NCBI RefSeq assembly: GCF_000688515.1
Contig: NZ_JHZK01000028.1
Span: forward strand, 1 to 47,941
Source: Afifella pfennigii DSM 17143
GTDB lineage: Bacteria; Pseudomonadota; Alphaproteobacteria; Rhizobiales; Afifellaceae
Direction: 5' to 3'
DNA: 47,941 bases
This document shows positions 35,791-43,428 of the stretch, piece after piece. The translations under genes and the position numbers were made by a program. Numbering within the stretch: position 1 is the first letter of the stretch; the number at the start of each line of letters is the position of its first letter. The notes beneath the pieces are model-generated. The model made no database searches. It worked only from the letters and a program-made list of their open reading frames with translations, and was not told the origin of the DNA.

Positions 35791-37026
35791 TTACAGCAGC
35801 TTCAGTTGCCCGCCCACCGGCACCGGCGGCGTGAAAAGGTCGGTGCGCAGCGTGTCGCGGCGCACATTGAGGCCGAGGCGCCGGCAGGCCAGCTCGAAGC
35901 GTCGGCCGATCTGCCAGGCATAGGGACCGCTGCCGCGCATACGCTCGCCCCAGGCGGCATCGTAATCCTTGCCGCCGCGCATGCCGCGCATCACCGACAG
36001 GACATGCTCCGCCCGGTCCGGGAAATTCTCCCGCAGCCATTCGGTGAAGAGCGGCGCCACCTCCAGCGGCAGGCGCAACAGCACATAGCCGGCCGAGCTC
36101 GCCCCGGCCGCAGAGCCAGCCTCCAGCAGTTTTTCGATCTCGGCGTCGTTGACGGCCGGCACGACCGGCGCCGTCATCACCGCCACCGGCACGCCGGCCT
36201 CCGCCAGGCCGGCGATCGCCTTCAGCCGCTTCTCCGGCGCGCTGGCGCGCGGCTCCATGGCGCGGGCGAGCTTGCGGTCGAGCGTCGTCAGCGAGATGCC
36301 GACCTTGGCGAGCCCCTTCTCGGCCATGGGACCGAGAATATCGAGGTCGCGCAGGACGAGCGCCGATTTGGTGACGATGCCGACGGGGTGGTTCGCCTCC
36401 GCCAAAACCTCCAAGACCTGCCGCATGATGCGGTAATGCCGCTCTATCGGCTGGTAGGGATCGGTGTTGGTGCCGATGGCGATGGTCTTCACCTGATAGC
36501 CGGGCGCCGCCAGCTCCTTCTCCAGGAGCCTTGCCGCGTCGGGCTTGGCGAAGAGCCGCGTCTCGAAATCGAGGCCCGGCGAAAGCCCCATATAGGCGTG
36601 GGTCGGGCGGGCGAAGCAATAGGCGCAGCCATGCTCGCAGCCGCGATAGGGATTGATGGAGCGGTCGAAGGAAATGTCGGGCGAGGCGTTGCGGGTGATG
36701 ATCTTCCTCGGCCGCTCGATGGTGACCTCGGTCTTCAGGCGCGGCAGCTCCTCCAGGCTCTCCCAGCCGTCGTCGAAGGCCTCGCGCCTTTCCGTCTCGT
36801 AGCGCCCGCTCTCGTTGGAGGCGGCGCCGCGGCCGCGCCGCCGCTGCGGCAGAATCCCCGGCCCCGCCGCGGGCGGGAAAAGGTCTGCCCGGCCGAGCGC
36901 CCGCCACGCCGCCTCCCCCCTGACGCGAGACGCTGGAGAGGAGACGGGGCTCCGGCGCGGGGCTGGCGCGGGAGCGGCGCCCGGGGTGCGGGGCTGAAGG
37001 GCGGTGTCGGGGCTCGGCTCAGACAT
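35791..37026 (-). CDS. PA0069-type radical SAM protein (SplB-like)
   Basis: 411 aa from ATG 37026; ATG 37038 is possible and neither has a ribosome site. The radical SAM cluster motif C-x3-C-x2-C is Cys130, Cys134 and Cys137 in INPYRGCEHGCAYCFARP. Other family blocks are RKIITRNASPDISFDRSINPY, IAIGTNTDPYQPIERHYRIMR, IVTKSALVLRDLDIL and VGISLTTLDRKLARAMEPRA. The family is related to spore photoproduct lyase (COG1533); its substrate in non-spore-formers is unknown. The N-terminal 70 residues are Pro/Ala/Arg-rich and probably disordered. A LexA box 26 bases upstream of the start suggests induction by DNA damage, consistent with a nucleic-acid repair role. Confidence 0.92.
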   Translation of the reverse strand: MSEPSPDTALQPRTPGAAPAPAPRRSPVSSPASRVRGEAAWRALGRADLFPPAAGPGILPQRRRGRGAASNESGRYETERREAFDDGWESLEELPRLKTEVTIERPRKIITRNASPDISFDRSINPYRGCEHGCAYCFARPTHAYMGLSPGLDFETRLFAKPDAARLLEKELAAPGYQVKTIAIGTNTDPYQPIERHYRIMRQVLEVLAEANHPVGIVTKSALVLRDLDILGPMAEKGLAKVGISLTTLDRKLARAMEPRASAPEKRLKAIAGLAEAGVPVAVMTAPVVPAVNDAEIEKLLEAGSAAGASSAGYVLLRLPLEVAPLFTEWLRENFPDRAEHVLSVMRGMRGGKDYDAAWGERMRGSGPYAWQIGRRFELACRRLGLNVRRDTLRTDLFTPPVPVGGQLKLL

Positions 37027-37051
37027 GCAACGTGACATAGCGCGATAATGA

Positions 37052-37066
37052 GAACAAGACAAGAAC
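37052..37066. promoter_or_regulatory. LexA (SOS) box of alphaproteobacterial type
   Basis: The plus strand reads GAAC-aagacaa-GAAC, on the minus strand GTTC-ttgtctt-GTTC, an exact match to the direct-repeat LexA motif of alphaproteobacteria with its N7 spacing. It lies 26 bases upstream of the radical SAM start and 114 bases before the divergent glycosyltransferase-like gene. It is the only exact GAAC-N7-GAAC that I found in an intergenic region of this window. Confidence 0.75.
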
Positions 37067-37179
37067 ATATATGACTTTATTCCCATACAGTGCCGACGCA
37101 AGCCGAGCGGCCTTAGGCGCAGCGACCGATACGACGGCTATGCCTTGGGCTTGGCGCGACTTTCGGCTAACAGGCCCCG

Positions 37180-37680
37180 ATGCTCAGCGCCGTCATCGCC
37201 CAACCGGAGGAAGCGCAGCACCTGGCGCGCAGCCTCGCCGCCCTCGTCCCGGCGGCCATCGAAGGCATGGTGCGCGAGGCGCTCGTCGTCGGCGATCGCC
37301 CGAGCGCGGAGATGCAGGCGGTCGCCGAAGAGGCGGGCGCGGAATTTATCGCTTGCGCGCGGATGGAGGCGGCCCTCAAGACGGCCCGCGGCGACTGGCT
37401 GCTCCTGATGGAGGGCGGCGCCAGGCCCGTGGAGGGCTGGATCGGCGAGGTGCGCGAATTCCTCGCCCTATCGGAAGGCGGCGCGGCGCGCTTCACCCCC
37501 GCAGGCTCGCGGCTTCAGCGACTTTCCGCGATGTTCGACCGGCCGCGGGCGCTAAGGCGCGGCCTCCTCATCCGGCGCGAGGAGGCGGTGCTGGCGGCGC
37601 GCGGCGCCTCATGCCTGGAAGCCCTGGCGCGCGGACGGGCGGCGCGGCGGATCGCGGCGCGGATGGAGCCGCCAGCGTGA
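37180..37680 (+). CDS. Small degenerate glycosyltransferase-like protein
   Basis: 166 aa. The layout resembles short GT-A-like proteins of Hyphomicrobiales found next to moaB: LSAVIAQPEEAQHLARSLAALVPAA, then VREALVVGD, ARGDWLLLMEGGARPVEGWIGEV, and a C-terminal RRGLLIRREEA...LEALARGRAARR. The position usually holding the sugar-nucleotide Asp motif (DGGSxDxT) reads GDRPSAEMQA, so catalysis is doubtful. It is cytoplasmic with no membrane segment. The frame is intact. It starts shortly downstream of the LexA box and ends 5 bases before a miniature transposon-like element. The glycosyltransferase assignment is by pattern and context and may be only structural. Confidence 0.6.
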   Translation: MLSAVIAQPEEAQHLARSLAALVPAAIEGMVREALVVGDRPSAEMQAVAEEAGAEFIACARMEAALKTARGDWLLLMEGGARPVEGWIGEVREFLALSEGGAARFTPAGSRLQRLSAMFDRPRALRRGLLIRREEAVLAARGASCLEALARGRAARRIAARMEPPA

Positions 37681-37685
37681 GAGCT

Positions 37686-37957
37686 TAGAGCCTTTCATGG
37701 CCAGGTGGGAGCGTTCTGCCAGAGCGCATTGGCGACAAGGCCCTTGGGGATCGGCGAGACCGTAGCGGTGCTACGGATGAGCCGAGACCCGATGGATTTG
37801 GCGCCAAGGCGCCTGGCCCGCCGGGTTTCCGCTCGCCGGGCGCCCGCTTTGTCGGGTCTCTTGCCCGATGCCTCGCATCGCGCCGCGAGCCCCTCCTTGC
37901 GGATCGCCGCGGCGACCAAGAAACAGAATCGCTTCCACCTGGCCATGAAAGGCTCTA
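37686..37957. mobile_element. TA-flanked miniature inverted-repeat element (MITE-like), 272 bp
   Basis: Two perfect 23-base inverted repeats (37686-37708 and 37935-37957; ends TAGAGCCTTTCATGG and its inverse) bound a 272-bp unit, with the match continuing imperfectly inward (GAGCGTTCTG against AAGCGATTCTG). Both outer ends are the dinucleotide TA, as expected from the TA target duplication of IS630/Tc1-mariner transposition. It fills the short gap between the convergent glycosyltransferase-like gene and moaB. No transposase fits inside. An 83-codon minus-strand frame starts ATG-GCC-AGG-TGG in one repeat and ends CCA-TGA in the other. It is probably mobilised in trans and could act as a two-way terminator. 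Confidence 0.75.
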
Positions 37958-37962
37958 GCGCC

Positions 37963-38499
37963 TCAATTCTTGCTGCGGCGCAGATGCTCGTCCAGCCGCG
38001 GCATGATCTCCACGAAATTGCAGGGCATGGTGCGGTAGTCGAGCTGCGGCCGCAAAATCCCGTCCCAGGCATCGCGGCAGGCGCCGGGCGAGCCCGGCAG
38101 GACGAAGATGTAGGTGGCGCCCGCCACCCCCGCCGTCGCCCGCGACTGGATGGTGGAGGTGCCGATCTTGTCGAAGGAAAGACGATGGAAGAGCATGGAA
38201 AAGCCCTCCATGCGCTTTTCCAACAACGGCTCCACCGCCTCCGGCGTCACGTCGCGGCCGGTGAAGCCGGTGCCGCCGGTGGTGATGACGACATCGACCG
38301 CCGCATCCTCGATCCACGCCTTCACCGCAGCGCGGATCTCGCCCACCTCGTCGCGCACGATCCGGCGCCCGGCGAGGCGGTGTCCGGCTTCCTCGATGCG
38401 CGCCTGCAACGTCCCGCCGGAGCGGTCATCGGCCAGATCTCGCGTGTCGGAGACGGTCAGCACCGCGATCGCGACCGGAATGAAGGGCCTGTCGCCCAT
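37963..38499 (-). CDS. moaB: Molybdenum cofactor biosynthesis protein MoaB
   Basis: 178 aa. The MoaB/MogA fold is shown by AVLTVSDTRDLADDRSGGTL, the molybdopterin-binding TTGGTGFTGRDVTPEAVEPLL and FVLPGSPGACRDAWDGILRPQL. It adenylylates or handles molybdopterin in the cytoplasm. ATG 38499 lies 6 nt after AAAGGGAG. The gene is transcribed on the same strand as cydAB, 32 bases downstream of cydB, and may be the end of that transcript. The miniature element begins 6 bases after its stop. Confidence 0.92.
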   Translation of the reverse strand: MGDRPFIPVAIAVLTVSDTRDLADDRSGGTLQARIEEAGHRLAGRRIVRDEVGEIRAAVKAWIEDAAVDVVITTGGTGFTGRDVTPEAVEPLLEKRMEGFSMLFHRLSFDKIGTSTIQSRATAGVAGATYIFVLPGSPGACRDAWDGILRPQLDYRTMPCNFVEIMPRLDEHLRRSKN

Positions 38500-38531
38500 G
38501 CCCTGCTCCCTTTCCTCGATGATAGGTCTTG

Positions 38532-39548
38532 TCAGTGATAGGTGTCGCCCGGGCGGACCTTGCCGCGGAAAGTCCAGTAATTATAGGCCGTATAGCCGAG
38601 ATTGACCGGGATCAGCGCCAAGGCCCCGACGAGAAGAAAGAGCTGCGTTTCCGGCGCGGCGGCAGCCTCCGCCACCGTCACGCCGCCCGGCCCCTCCCCC
38701 GGCGGCGGCACGATATAGGGCCAGGAGGAGATGGCGAGGCCGAGAAAGCAGAGAAGAAAGATGCCCATGGAGCCGAAGAAGGGCAGGACGCTGCGACCCT
38801 CCTCGATCCCGCGATAGACCTGCAAGCCGAGCAGCAGCGTCAACAGCGGCAGCGGCCATAGGAGCGCGACATTGGGCCAGTCGAACCAACGCTCGGCGAT
38901 GCGCCCCACCGCCACCGGCGTCCACAGGCTGACGATGGCGATGAAGACGAGGACGAGGACGAGAAGCGGGCCGGCGAGCTTGCGCATGCCCTCGCGCACC
39001 GGGCCTTCCGTCTTCAAGACGATCCAGGTCGCCCCGAGCAGGGCGTAGCCGGCGATGAGACCGAGGCCGCAGGTGACGGTGAAGGCGTCGAACCAGTCGA
39101 AGGGACCGCCGGCGAAGGCGCCGTCCTCAACGCGAATGCCCTGGATGAGGCCGCCGAGGACAAGCCCCTGGGCGAAGGTGGCGACCAGCGAGCCGAAGAA
39201 GAAGGTGAAGTCCCAGAAACGATTTTCGGAGACGACGCGGAACTCGAAGGAGACGCCGCGCAAGATCAGCGCCAGGAGCATGACGATGACCGGGATGTAG
39301 AGCGCCGGCATGATGATGGCGTAGGCCTGCGGGAAGGCCACCCAGAGCCCGCCGCCGCCGAGCACCAGCCAGGTCTCGTTGCCGTCCCAGAAAGGCGCCA
39401 CCGAGCTCATCATCTGATCGCGCTCCACACGGTCGCGCGCCAGCGGGAAGAGGATGCCGATGCCAAGATCGAAGCCGTCCATGAGGACGTAGAGCACGAC
39501 GGCAACGCCCAAAAGCGCGATCCAAATCTCAGGCAGCCAGGCTTGCAT
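38532..39548 (-). CDS. cydB: Cytochrome bd-type quinol oxidase subunit II
   Basis: 338 aa, eight to nine membrane helices. N-terminal PEIWIALLGVAVVLYVLMDGFDLGIGILFP and the block VAPFWDGNETWLVLGGGGLWVAFPQAYA are diagnostic for CydB/CioB. The C-terminus VNLGYTAYNYWTFRGKV is also typical. It is the second subunit of a bd oxidase that reduces oxygen with quinol without pumping protons. Its start is 3 bases after the cydA stop, so both are translated from one message. A small CydX-like reading frame was not recognised downstream. Confidence 0.95.
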   Translation of the reverse strand: MQAWLPEIWIALLGVAVVLYVLMDGFDLGIGILFPLARDRVERDQMMSSVAPFWDGNETWLVLGGGGLWVAFPQAYAIIMPALYIPVIVMLLALILRGVSFEFRVVSENRFWDFTFFFGSLVATFAQGLVLGGLIQGIRVEDGAFAGGPFDWFDAFTVTCGLGLIAGYALLGATWIVLKTEGPVREGMRKLAGPLLVLVLVFIAIVSLWTPVAVGRIAERWFDWPNVALLWPLPLLTLLLGLQVYRGIEEGRSVLPFFGSMGIFLLCFLGLAISSWPYIVPPPGEGPGGVTVAEAAAAPETQLFLLVGALALIPVNLGYTAYNYWTFRGKVRPGDTYH

Positions 39549-39551
39549 CTC

Positions 39552-40961
39552 CTACCCCGTCTTCGCCGCGCTGGAAGGCTCCGCCTTGCCGCCGCCGGCG
39601 CCGGAGAGCGGGCGCTGCGGCACGCCGAGCTCCGGCAGCGTCGCCTCGCGGTCCGGGCCCTTGTTCAAGAGCCGGTTCATATAGCGGATGCCGGCGGCGA
39701 AGATGATGGCGTAGACGATAACGAAGAGAGCGAGCGAGGTGGCGACATGCGCGGCGGGCACGGGCGAGGCCGCCTCCGCGGTGCGCAAAATACCCGTCGC
39801 CACCCAGGGCTGGCGGCCGATCTCCGTCACCATCCAGCCGGCGAGGATGGCGATGAAGCCGAGCGGCCAGGAATAGGCCGCCACCTGCAGGAACCTGTCT
39901 GAGACGATCAGCCTGCCGCGCAGCCAGGCCCAGCCGCCCCAGAAGGCGAGCGCGATGATGAAGAGGCCGATGCCCACCATCAGCCGGAAGGCGAAGAAGA
40001 CCGGCCAGACGGGCGGCCTGTCCTCGGCCGCGAAGGCCTTCAGCCCGGTCACCTCGCCTTCCCATTCATGCGTCAGGATAAGGCTCGCCACGTTGGGAAT
40101 GGAAATTTCGTAGCGGTTCGTCTCCGCCGCCTCGTCGGGAATGGCGAAGAGGATGAGCGGCGCGACGCCGGATTGCGGCCAGTGCGCCTCGATCGCCGCC
40201 ACCTTGGCCGGCTGGTATTTCAGCGTGTTGAGCCCGTGCTGGTCGCCGATGAGGAGTTGCAGCGGGGCGAGGATGAGCAGAAGGCCGAGCCCCATGCGCA
40301 GCATGGTGCGGGCATCGTCGAGAAAGCGGTTTTTCAAGATGAAGCGCGCCCCGACCGCCATCACCACCAGCGCCGTGGTGAGGTAGGCGGCGACGACCAT
40401 ATGGGTAAACCGCCAGGGGAAGGTCGGGTTGAAGATGATCTGCCACCAATCGGTCGGATAGGCGATACCATCGCGCATCTCGTAGCCGGCCGGATAATGC
40501 ATCCAGGAATTGGCCGAGAGGATCCAGAAGGCCGACAGCGCCGTGCCGAGCGCCACCAGCACGGAGGCGGCGAAATGCACCGGGCGCGGCACCTTGTTCC
40601 AGCCAAAGAGCATGATGCCCAGGAAGCCGGCCTCCAGGAAGAAGGCCGTCAGCACCTCATAGCCGATGGCCGGGCCGATGACGTTGCCCAGCACCTCCGA
40701 ATAGCGGCTCCAATTGGTGCCGAACTGGTAGGAGAGCACGATGCCGGAAACGACGCCCATGGCAAAAGAGACGGCGAAGACCTTGGTCCAGTAGCGCGCC
40801 AGCAGGTGATGTCGCTCGCTGCCCGTCGCCAGCGAGTAGCCTTCCAAGGTCGCCACGAAGGCGGAGGTGCCGATGGTGAAGGCCGGGAAGACGATGTGGA
40901 AGGCGACGGTGAAGGCGAACTGGATGCGCGCCAGCATCACTGCGTCAAGCCCGAAATCCAC
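39552..40961 (-). CDS. cydA: Cytochrome bd-type quinol oxidase subunit I, short-Q-loop (CIO) form
   Basis: 469 aa. It carries the haems and the quinol site. Candidate haem ligands are His22 (TVAFHIVFPAFTIG), the His in WRFTHMVVAAYLTTAL and the Met in FAFRLMVGIGLF. The quinol-loop residues are kept in KYQPAKVAAIEAHW (Lys and Glu). GRQPWVATGILRT is present. Between EVTGLKAFAAEDRP and VWPVFFAFRL only about ten residues remain where the E. coli protein has a loop of roughly 70, so this is the short-Q-loop type called cyanide-insensitive oxidase. cydCD genes are not adjacent. The symbol cioA would be equally valid. Confidence 0.94.
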   Translation of the reverse strand: MDFGLDAVMLARIQFAFTVAFHIVFPAFTIGTSAFVATLEGYSLATGSERHHLLARYWTKVFAVSFAMGVVSGIVLSYQFGTNWSRYSEVLGNVIGPAIGYEVLTAFFLEAGFLGIMLFGWNKVPRPVHFAASVLVALGTALSAFWILSANSWMHYPAGYEMRDGIAYPTDWWQIIFNPTFPWRFTHMVVAAYLTTALVVMAVGARFILKNRFLDDARTMLRMGLGLLLILAPLQLLIGDQHGLNTLKYQPAKVAAIEAHWPQSGVAPLILFAIPDEAAETNRYEISIPNVASLILTHEWEGEVTGLKAFAAEDRPPVWPVFFAFRLMVGIGLFIIALAFWGGWAWLRGRLIVSDRFLQVAAYSWPLGFIAILAGWMVTEIGRQPWVATGILRTAEAASPVPAAHVATSLALFVIVYAIIFAAGIRYMNRLLNKGPDREATLPELGVPQRPLSGAGGGKAEPSSAAKTG

Positions 40962-41048
40962 GCCTCACCTCCTTCGTTCCGGCGATTGTCCCCGAAACGG
41001 CACGCAAGTTCCATGCCCCTCCGACGCGGCTCCTGGACGCGCGCAAGC

Positions 41049-42329
41049 TCATTGCGGCGTCGCGGCGGCGCCTTCCTCCTCCTCGCCGCTCTCCAGGCTC
41101 TCCGGGTCGGGCTGCAACACGGCCGTCTGCGGGGTGAGCGCCCGCGGGCTCGGCACGGCGGCGTAGCCCTCGCGCAGCTCCTGCGGCACGGCGGGACGCT
41201 GGCTGGTGCGGTAGAGGGCGAAAAGGGCGATAGAAAGATGCCCCGCCGCCGTCAGCCAAAAAAGGCCGGATGGCCCAAGACTTTCCATGGCGCCGGCCGC
41301 AATCGGCGGGCCGACCATGGTGCCAACGCCGTAGAGCAAGAGCAATCCGCCGGAGACCTGCACGAAGGAGAGGTCGGAGGCGTGGTCGTTGGCGTGGGCG
41401 ACGGCGATGGAATAGAGCACGTAGGATGCCCCGCCATAGACGATGAAGAAGCCGATGAGGGCGATCGGCCCCTGCGGCTGCACCGCCGCCAGGCCGATCC
41501 CCGCCAGAGCCGCGAGCAGGCCGGCGGCGGAGAGCACGAAGCGCCGATCCATACGGTCCGACAGCCGCCCCGCCGGCATCTGCGCGAAGGCGCCGACGAT
41601 GATGGCAAGGCTCATCAGGCCGGCAATCTGGCCGGTGGAAAGGCCGATGCGCACGCCAAAGAGCGGACCCAGCGTGCCGAAGGCGCCGTTGGCAACGCCC
41701 ACCATCAGGACGGAGACGAAGGCGACCGGCGAGTTGCGGAAGAGCCCCGGCAAATCGAGATGCACCGCCGTCAAAGGCTGCGGAACGGCGACGCGCGACA
41801 GGGTGAGCGGCAACAGCGCCAGGCAGAAGAAGATGGCGCCGACCATGAAGAGCAGCGTGTCGTTCGGGTCGGAAGCGGCAAGGAGGAGCTGGCCGACGAC
41901 GATCGCCACATAGGTGATGGTCATATAGACGCCGAAGACCATTCCCCGGCTCTCGTTGGTGGCGCGCTCGTTGAGCCAGCTTTCGATGATCATGAAGCTG
42001 GAGGCGAGCGCAAAGCCGGAGAAGACCCGCAGGACAATCCAGGAGAGCGGGTTCACCCACATGCCGTTGAGAAGGATGATGATGGCCGCCGCAGCGGCGC
42101 AGGCGGCGAAGGCGCGCACATGCCCGACCGCGCCGACGATGCGCGGCGCCATCAGGCTGCTGGCGATGAAGCCGAGCGCCCAACCGGTGCCGACAAGGCC
42201 GAGCGAGAGCGAGGAAAAGCCCTCCAGCCCGCCGCGGATGGGCAGCAGGATGGCGTGCAGACCGTTGGCGGTGAGCAGGAAGGCGACGCTCACCAATAGC
42301 GCTGTGATTGGCAGAAGATGACGTGCCAT
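41049..42329 (-). CDS. Major facilitator superfamily transporter (YcaD-like)
   Basis: 426 aa with twelve predicted membrane helices and a soluble acidic tail (PESLESGEEEEGAAATPQ). N-terminal LLPITALLVSVAFLLTANGLHAILLPIRGG and the loop WLNERATNESRGMVFGVYM match the YcaD-type MFS group, as does MPAGRLSDRMDRRFVL between helices 8 and 9 (the repeated motif A). The substrate is unknown; related proteins are often annotated as sugar or general efflux transporters. It is a single-gene unit, on the same strand as cydA but 87 bases upstream, with no visible terminator between. Confidence 0.85.
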   Translation of the reverse strand: MARHLLPITALLVSVAFLLTANGLHAILLPIRGGLEGFSSLSLGLVGTGWALGFIASSLMAPRIVGAVGHVRAFAACAAAAAIIILLNGMWVNPLSWIVLRVFSGFALASSFMIIESWLNERATNESRGMVFGVYMTITYVAIVVGQLLLAASDPNDTLLFMVGAIFFCLALLPLTLSRVAVPQPLTAVHLDLPGLFRNSPVAFVSVLMVGVANGAFGTLGPLFGVRIGLSTGQIAGLMSLAIIVGAFAQMPAGRLSDRMDRRFVLSAAGLLAALAGIGLAAVQPQGPIALIGFFIVYGGASYVLYSIAVAHANDHASDLSFVQVSGGLLLLYGVGTMVGPPIAAGAMESLGPSGLFWLTAAGHLSIALFALYRTSQRPAVPQELREGYAAVPSPRALTPQTAVLQPDPESLESGEEEEGAAATPQ

Positions 42330-42422
42330 GGCCGATTCGCAAGCGTTCGATAAGAGCGCCCGTAGACCCGCCGCCGATGGGCGGTCAAGCCCTTGCCGAT
42401 CACGGTTTTTTGGCGGCCCGCC

Positions 42423-43304
42423 TCAGGCCTCCCCGGAGCCTTTTTCCAGCGCCTCGGCAAGCGCCAGAAGGTCCCGCCAGACGAGCTTCTTCTGCATCGG
42501 ATTGCGCAGGAGATAGGCCGGATGGAAGGTCGCCATGGCGCGGATTTTCCGGCTGCCGGTGTCGAAATCCTGCCAGCGGCCGCGCAGGCGGGTGATGCCG
42601 GTATTGGTCTCCAGCATCTCCTTGGCGGCGGCATTGCCCAGAAGGATGAGGAAATCGGGGTCGGCGAGCTGGATCTGGCGCGAGATGAAGGGCCGGCAGA
42701 TGGCCCGCTCCATCGGCGAGGGCTCGCGGTTGCCGGGCGGGCGCCAGGGGATGGTGTTGGCGATATAGACCGTCTCGCGATCAAGCCCGATGGCGGCGAG
42801 CATGCGGTCCAGAAGCTGGCCGGAGCGGCCGACGAAGGGAAGGCCCTGAATGTCCTCCTCGCGGCCCGGCGCCTCGCCGACCAGCATCACCCTTGCCTCC
42901 GGATTGCCGTCGGCGAAGACGAGCCTGGTCGCCGTGCGCTTCAGGTTGCAGCCCTCAAAGCCCTCCAGGATGGCGCGCAGCTCTTCCAGCGAAGCGGCGC
43001 CGCGGGCGGCCTCGCGCGCCGCCATCACCGCCTCCTCGGAGGGCAACTGCGCCGGAGCGAGCGGCGCCGGCGGCGGCGAGGACGCGCGCCCGCCCGGCTC
43101 CCGCCCCGGGTCTCTTGCGCGCTCGGCCTGCCGCGCCTCACGCTCCATCTCGGCACGGCGGCGCGCCGCATTGGCACGCTCGGCGCGTTCCCGGCTTTCG
43201 GCGAAACGGTCGAGCGGGCCCTCCGAGACGGCGCAATCGACGCCGGCTTCCACGTAAAAGCGCAGAAGCTCCTTCAGGGCGGGCTTGGACAGGGCGGGGC
43301 TCAC
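42423..43304 (-). CDS. Family-4-like uracil-DNA glycosylase lacking two Fe-S ligands
   Basis: 293 aa from GTG 43304 (AAAGG upstream). The catalytic part begins near residue 106: GEAPGREEDIQGLPFVGRSG (143-162), PWRPPGNREPSP and HPAYLLRNP (His261). These are the uracil-binding and catalytic motifs of family 4 UDGs. Family 4 enzymes normally use four cysteines for a [4Fe-4S] cluster. Here the first is Phe116 (FEGCNLKRTA, only Cys119 kept) and the third is Trp187 (NTIPWRPPGNR), leaving two. The cluster is therefore probably absent. A long Ala/Arg/Glu-rich N-terminal helix precedes the domain. From memory, a related cluster-free enzyme has been characterised in Bradyrhizobium. The role is removal of uracil from DNA. 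Confidence 0.88.
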   Translation of the reverse strand: MSPALSKPALKELLRFYVEAGVDCAVSEGPLDRFAESRERAERANAARRRAEMEREARQAERARDPGREPGGRASSPPPAPLAPAQLPSEEAVMAAREAARGAASLEELRAILEGFEGCNLKRTATRLVFADGNPEARVMLVGEAPGREEDIQGLPFVGRSGQLLDRMLAAIGLDRETVYIANTIPWRPPGNREPSPMERAICRPFISRQIQLADPDFLILLGNAAAKEMLETNTGITRLRGRWQDFDTGSRKIRAMATFHPAYLLRNPMQKKLVWRDLLALAEALEKGSGEA

Positions 43305-43428
43305 GGAGCCTTTCTGCCATCAAGCGGCGGCTTCTGAAAGGCCGCGGCAGGCAGGATAATGCGCCGCAGCAATTGAATGGAAGCTTCCAGGCAGTCTATG
43401 CGTTGCAGCAGATAAACGGGAGAGACAG

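Noticed and set aside
37695-37946. The 83-codon frame inside the miniature element as a real gene
   Set aside because: Its start and stop both fall in the inverted repeats and it has no ribosome site or known family; kept only as a remark on the element.
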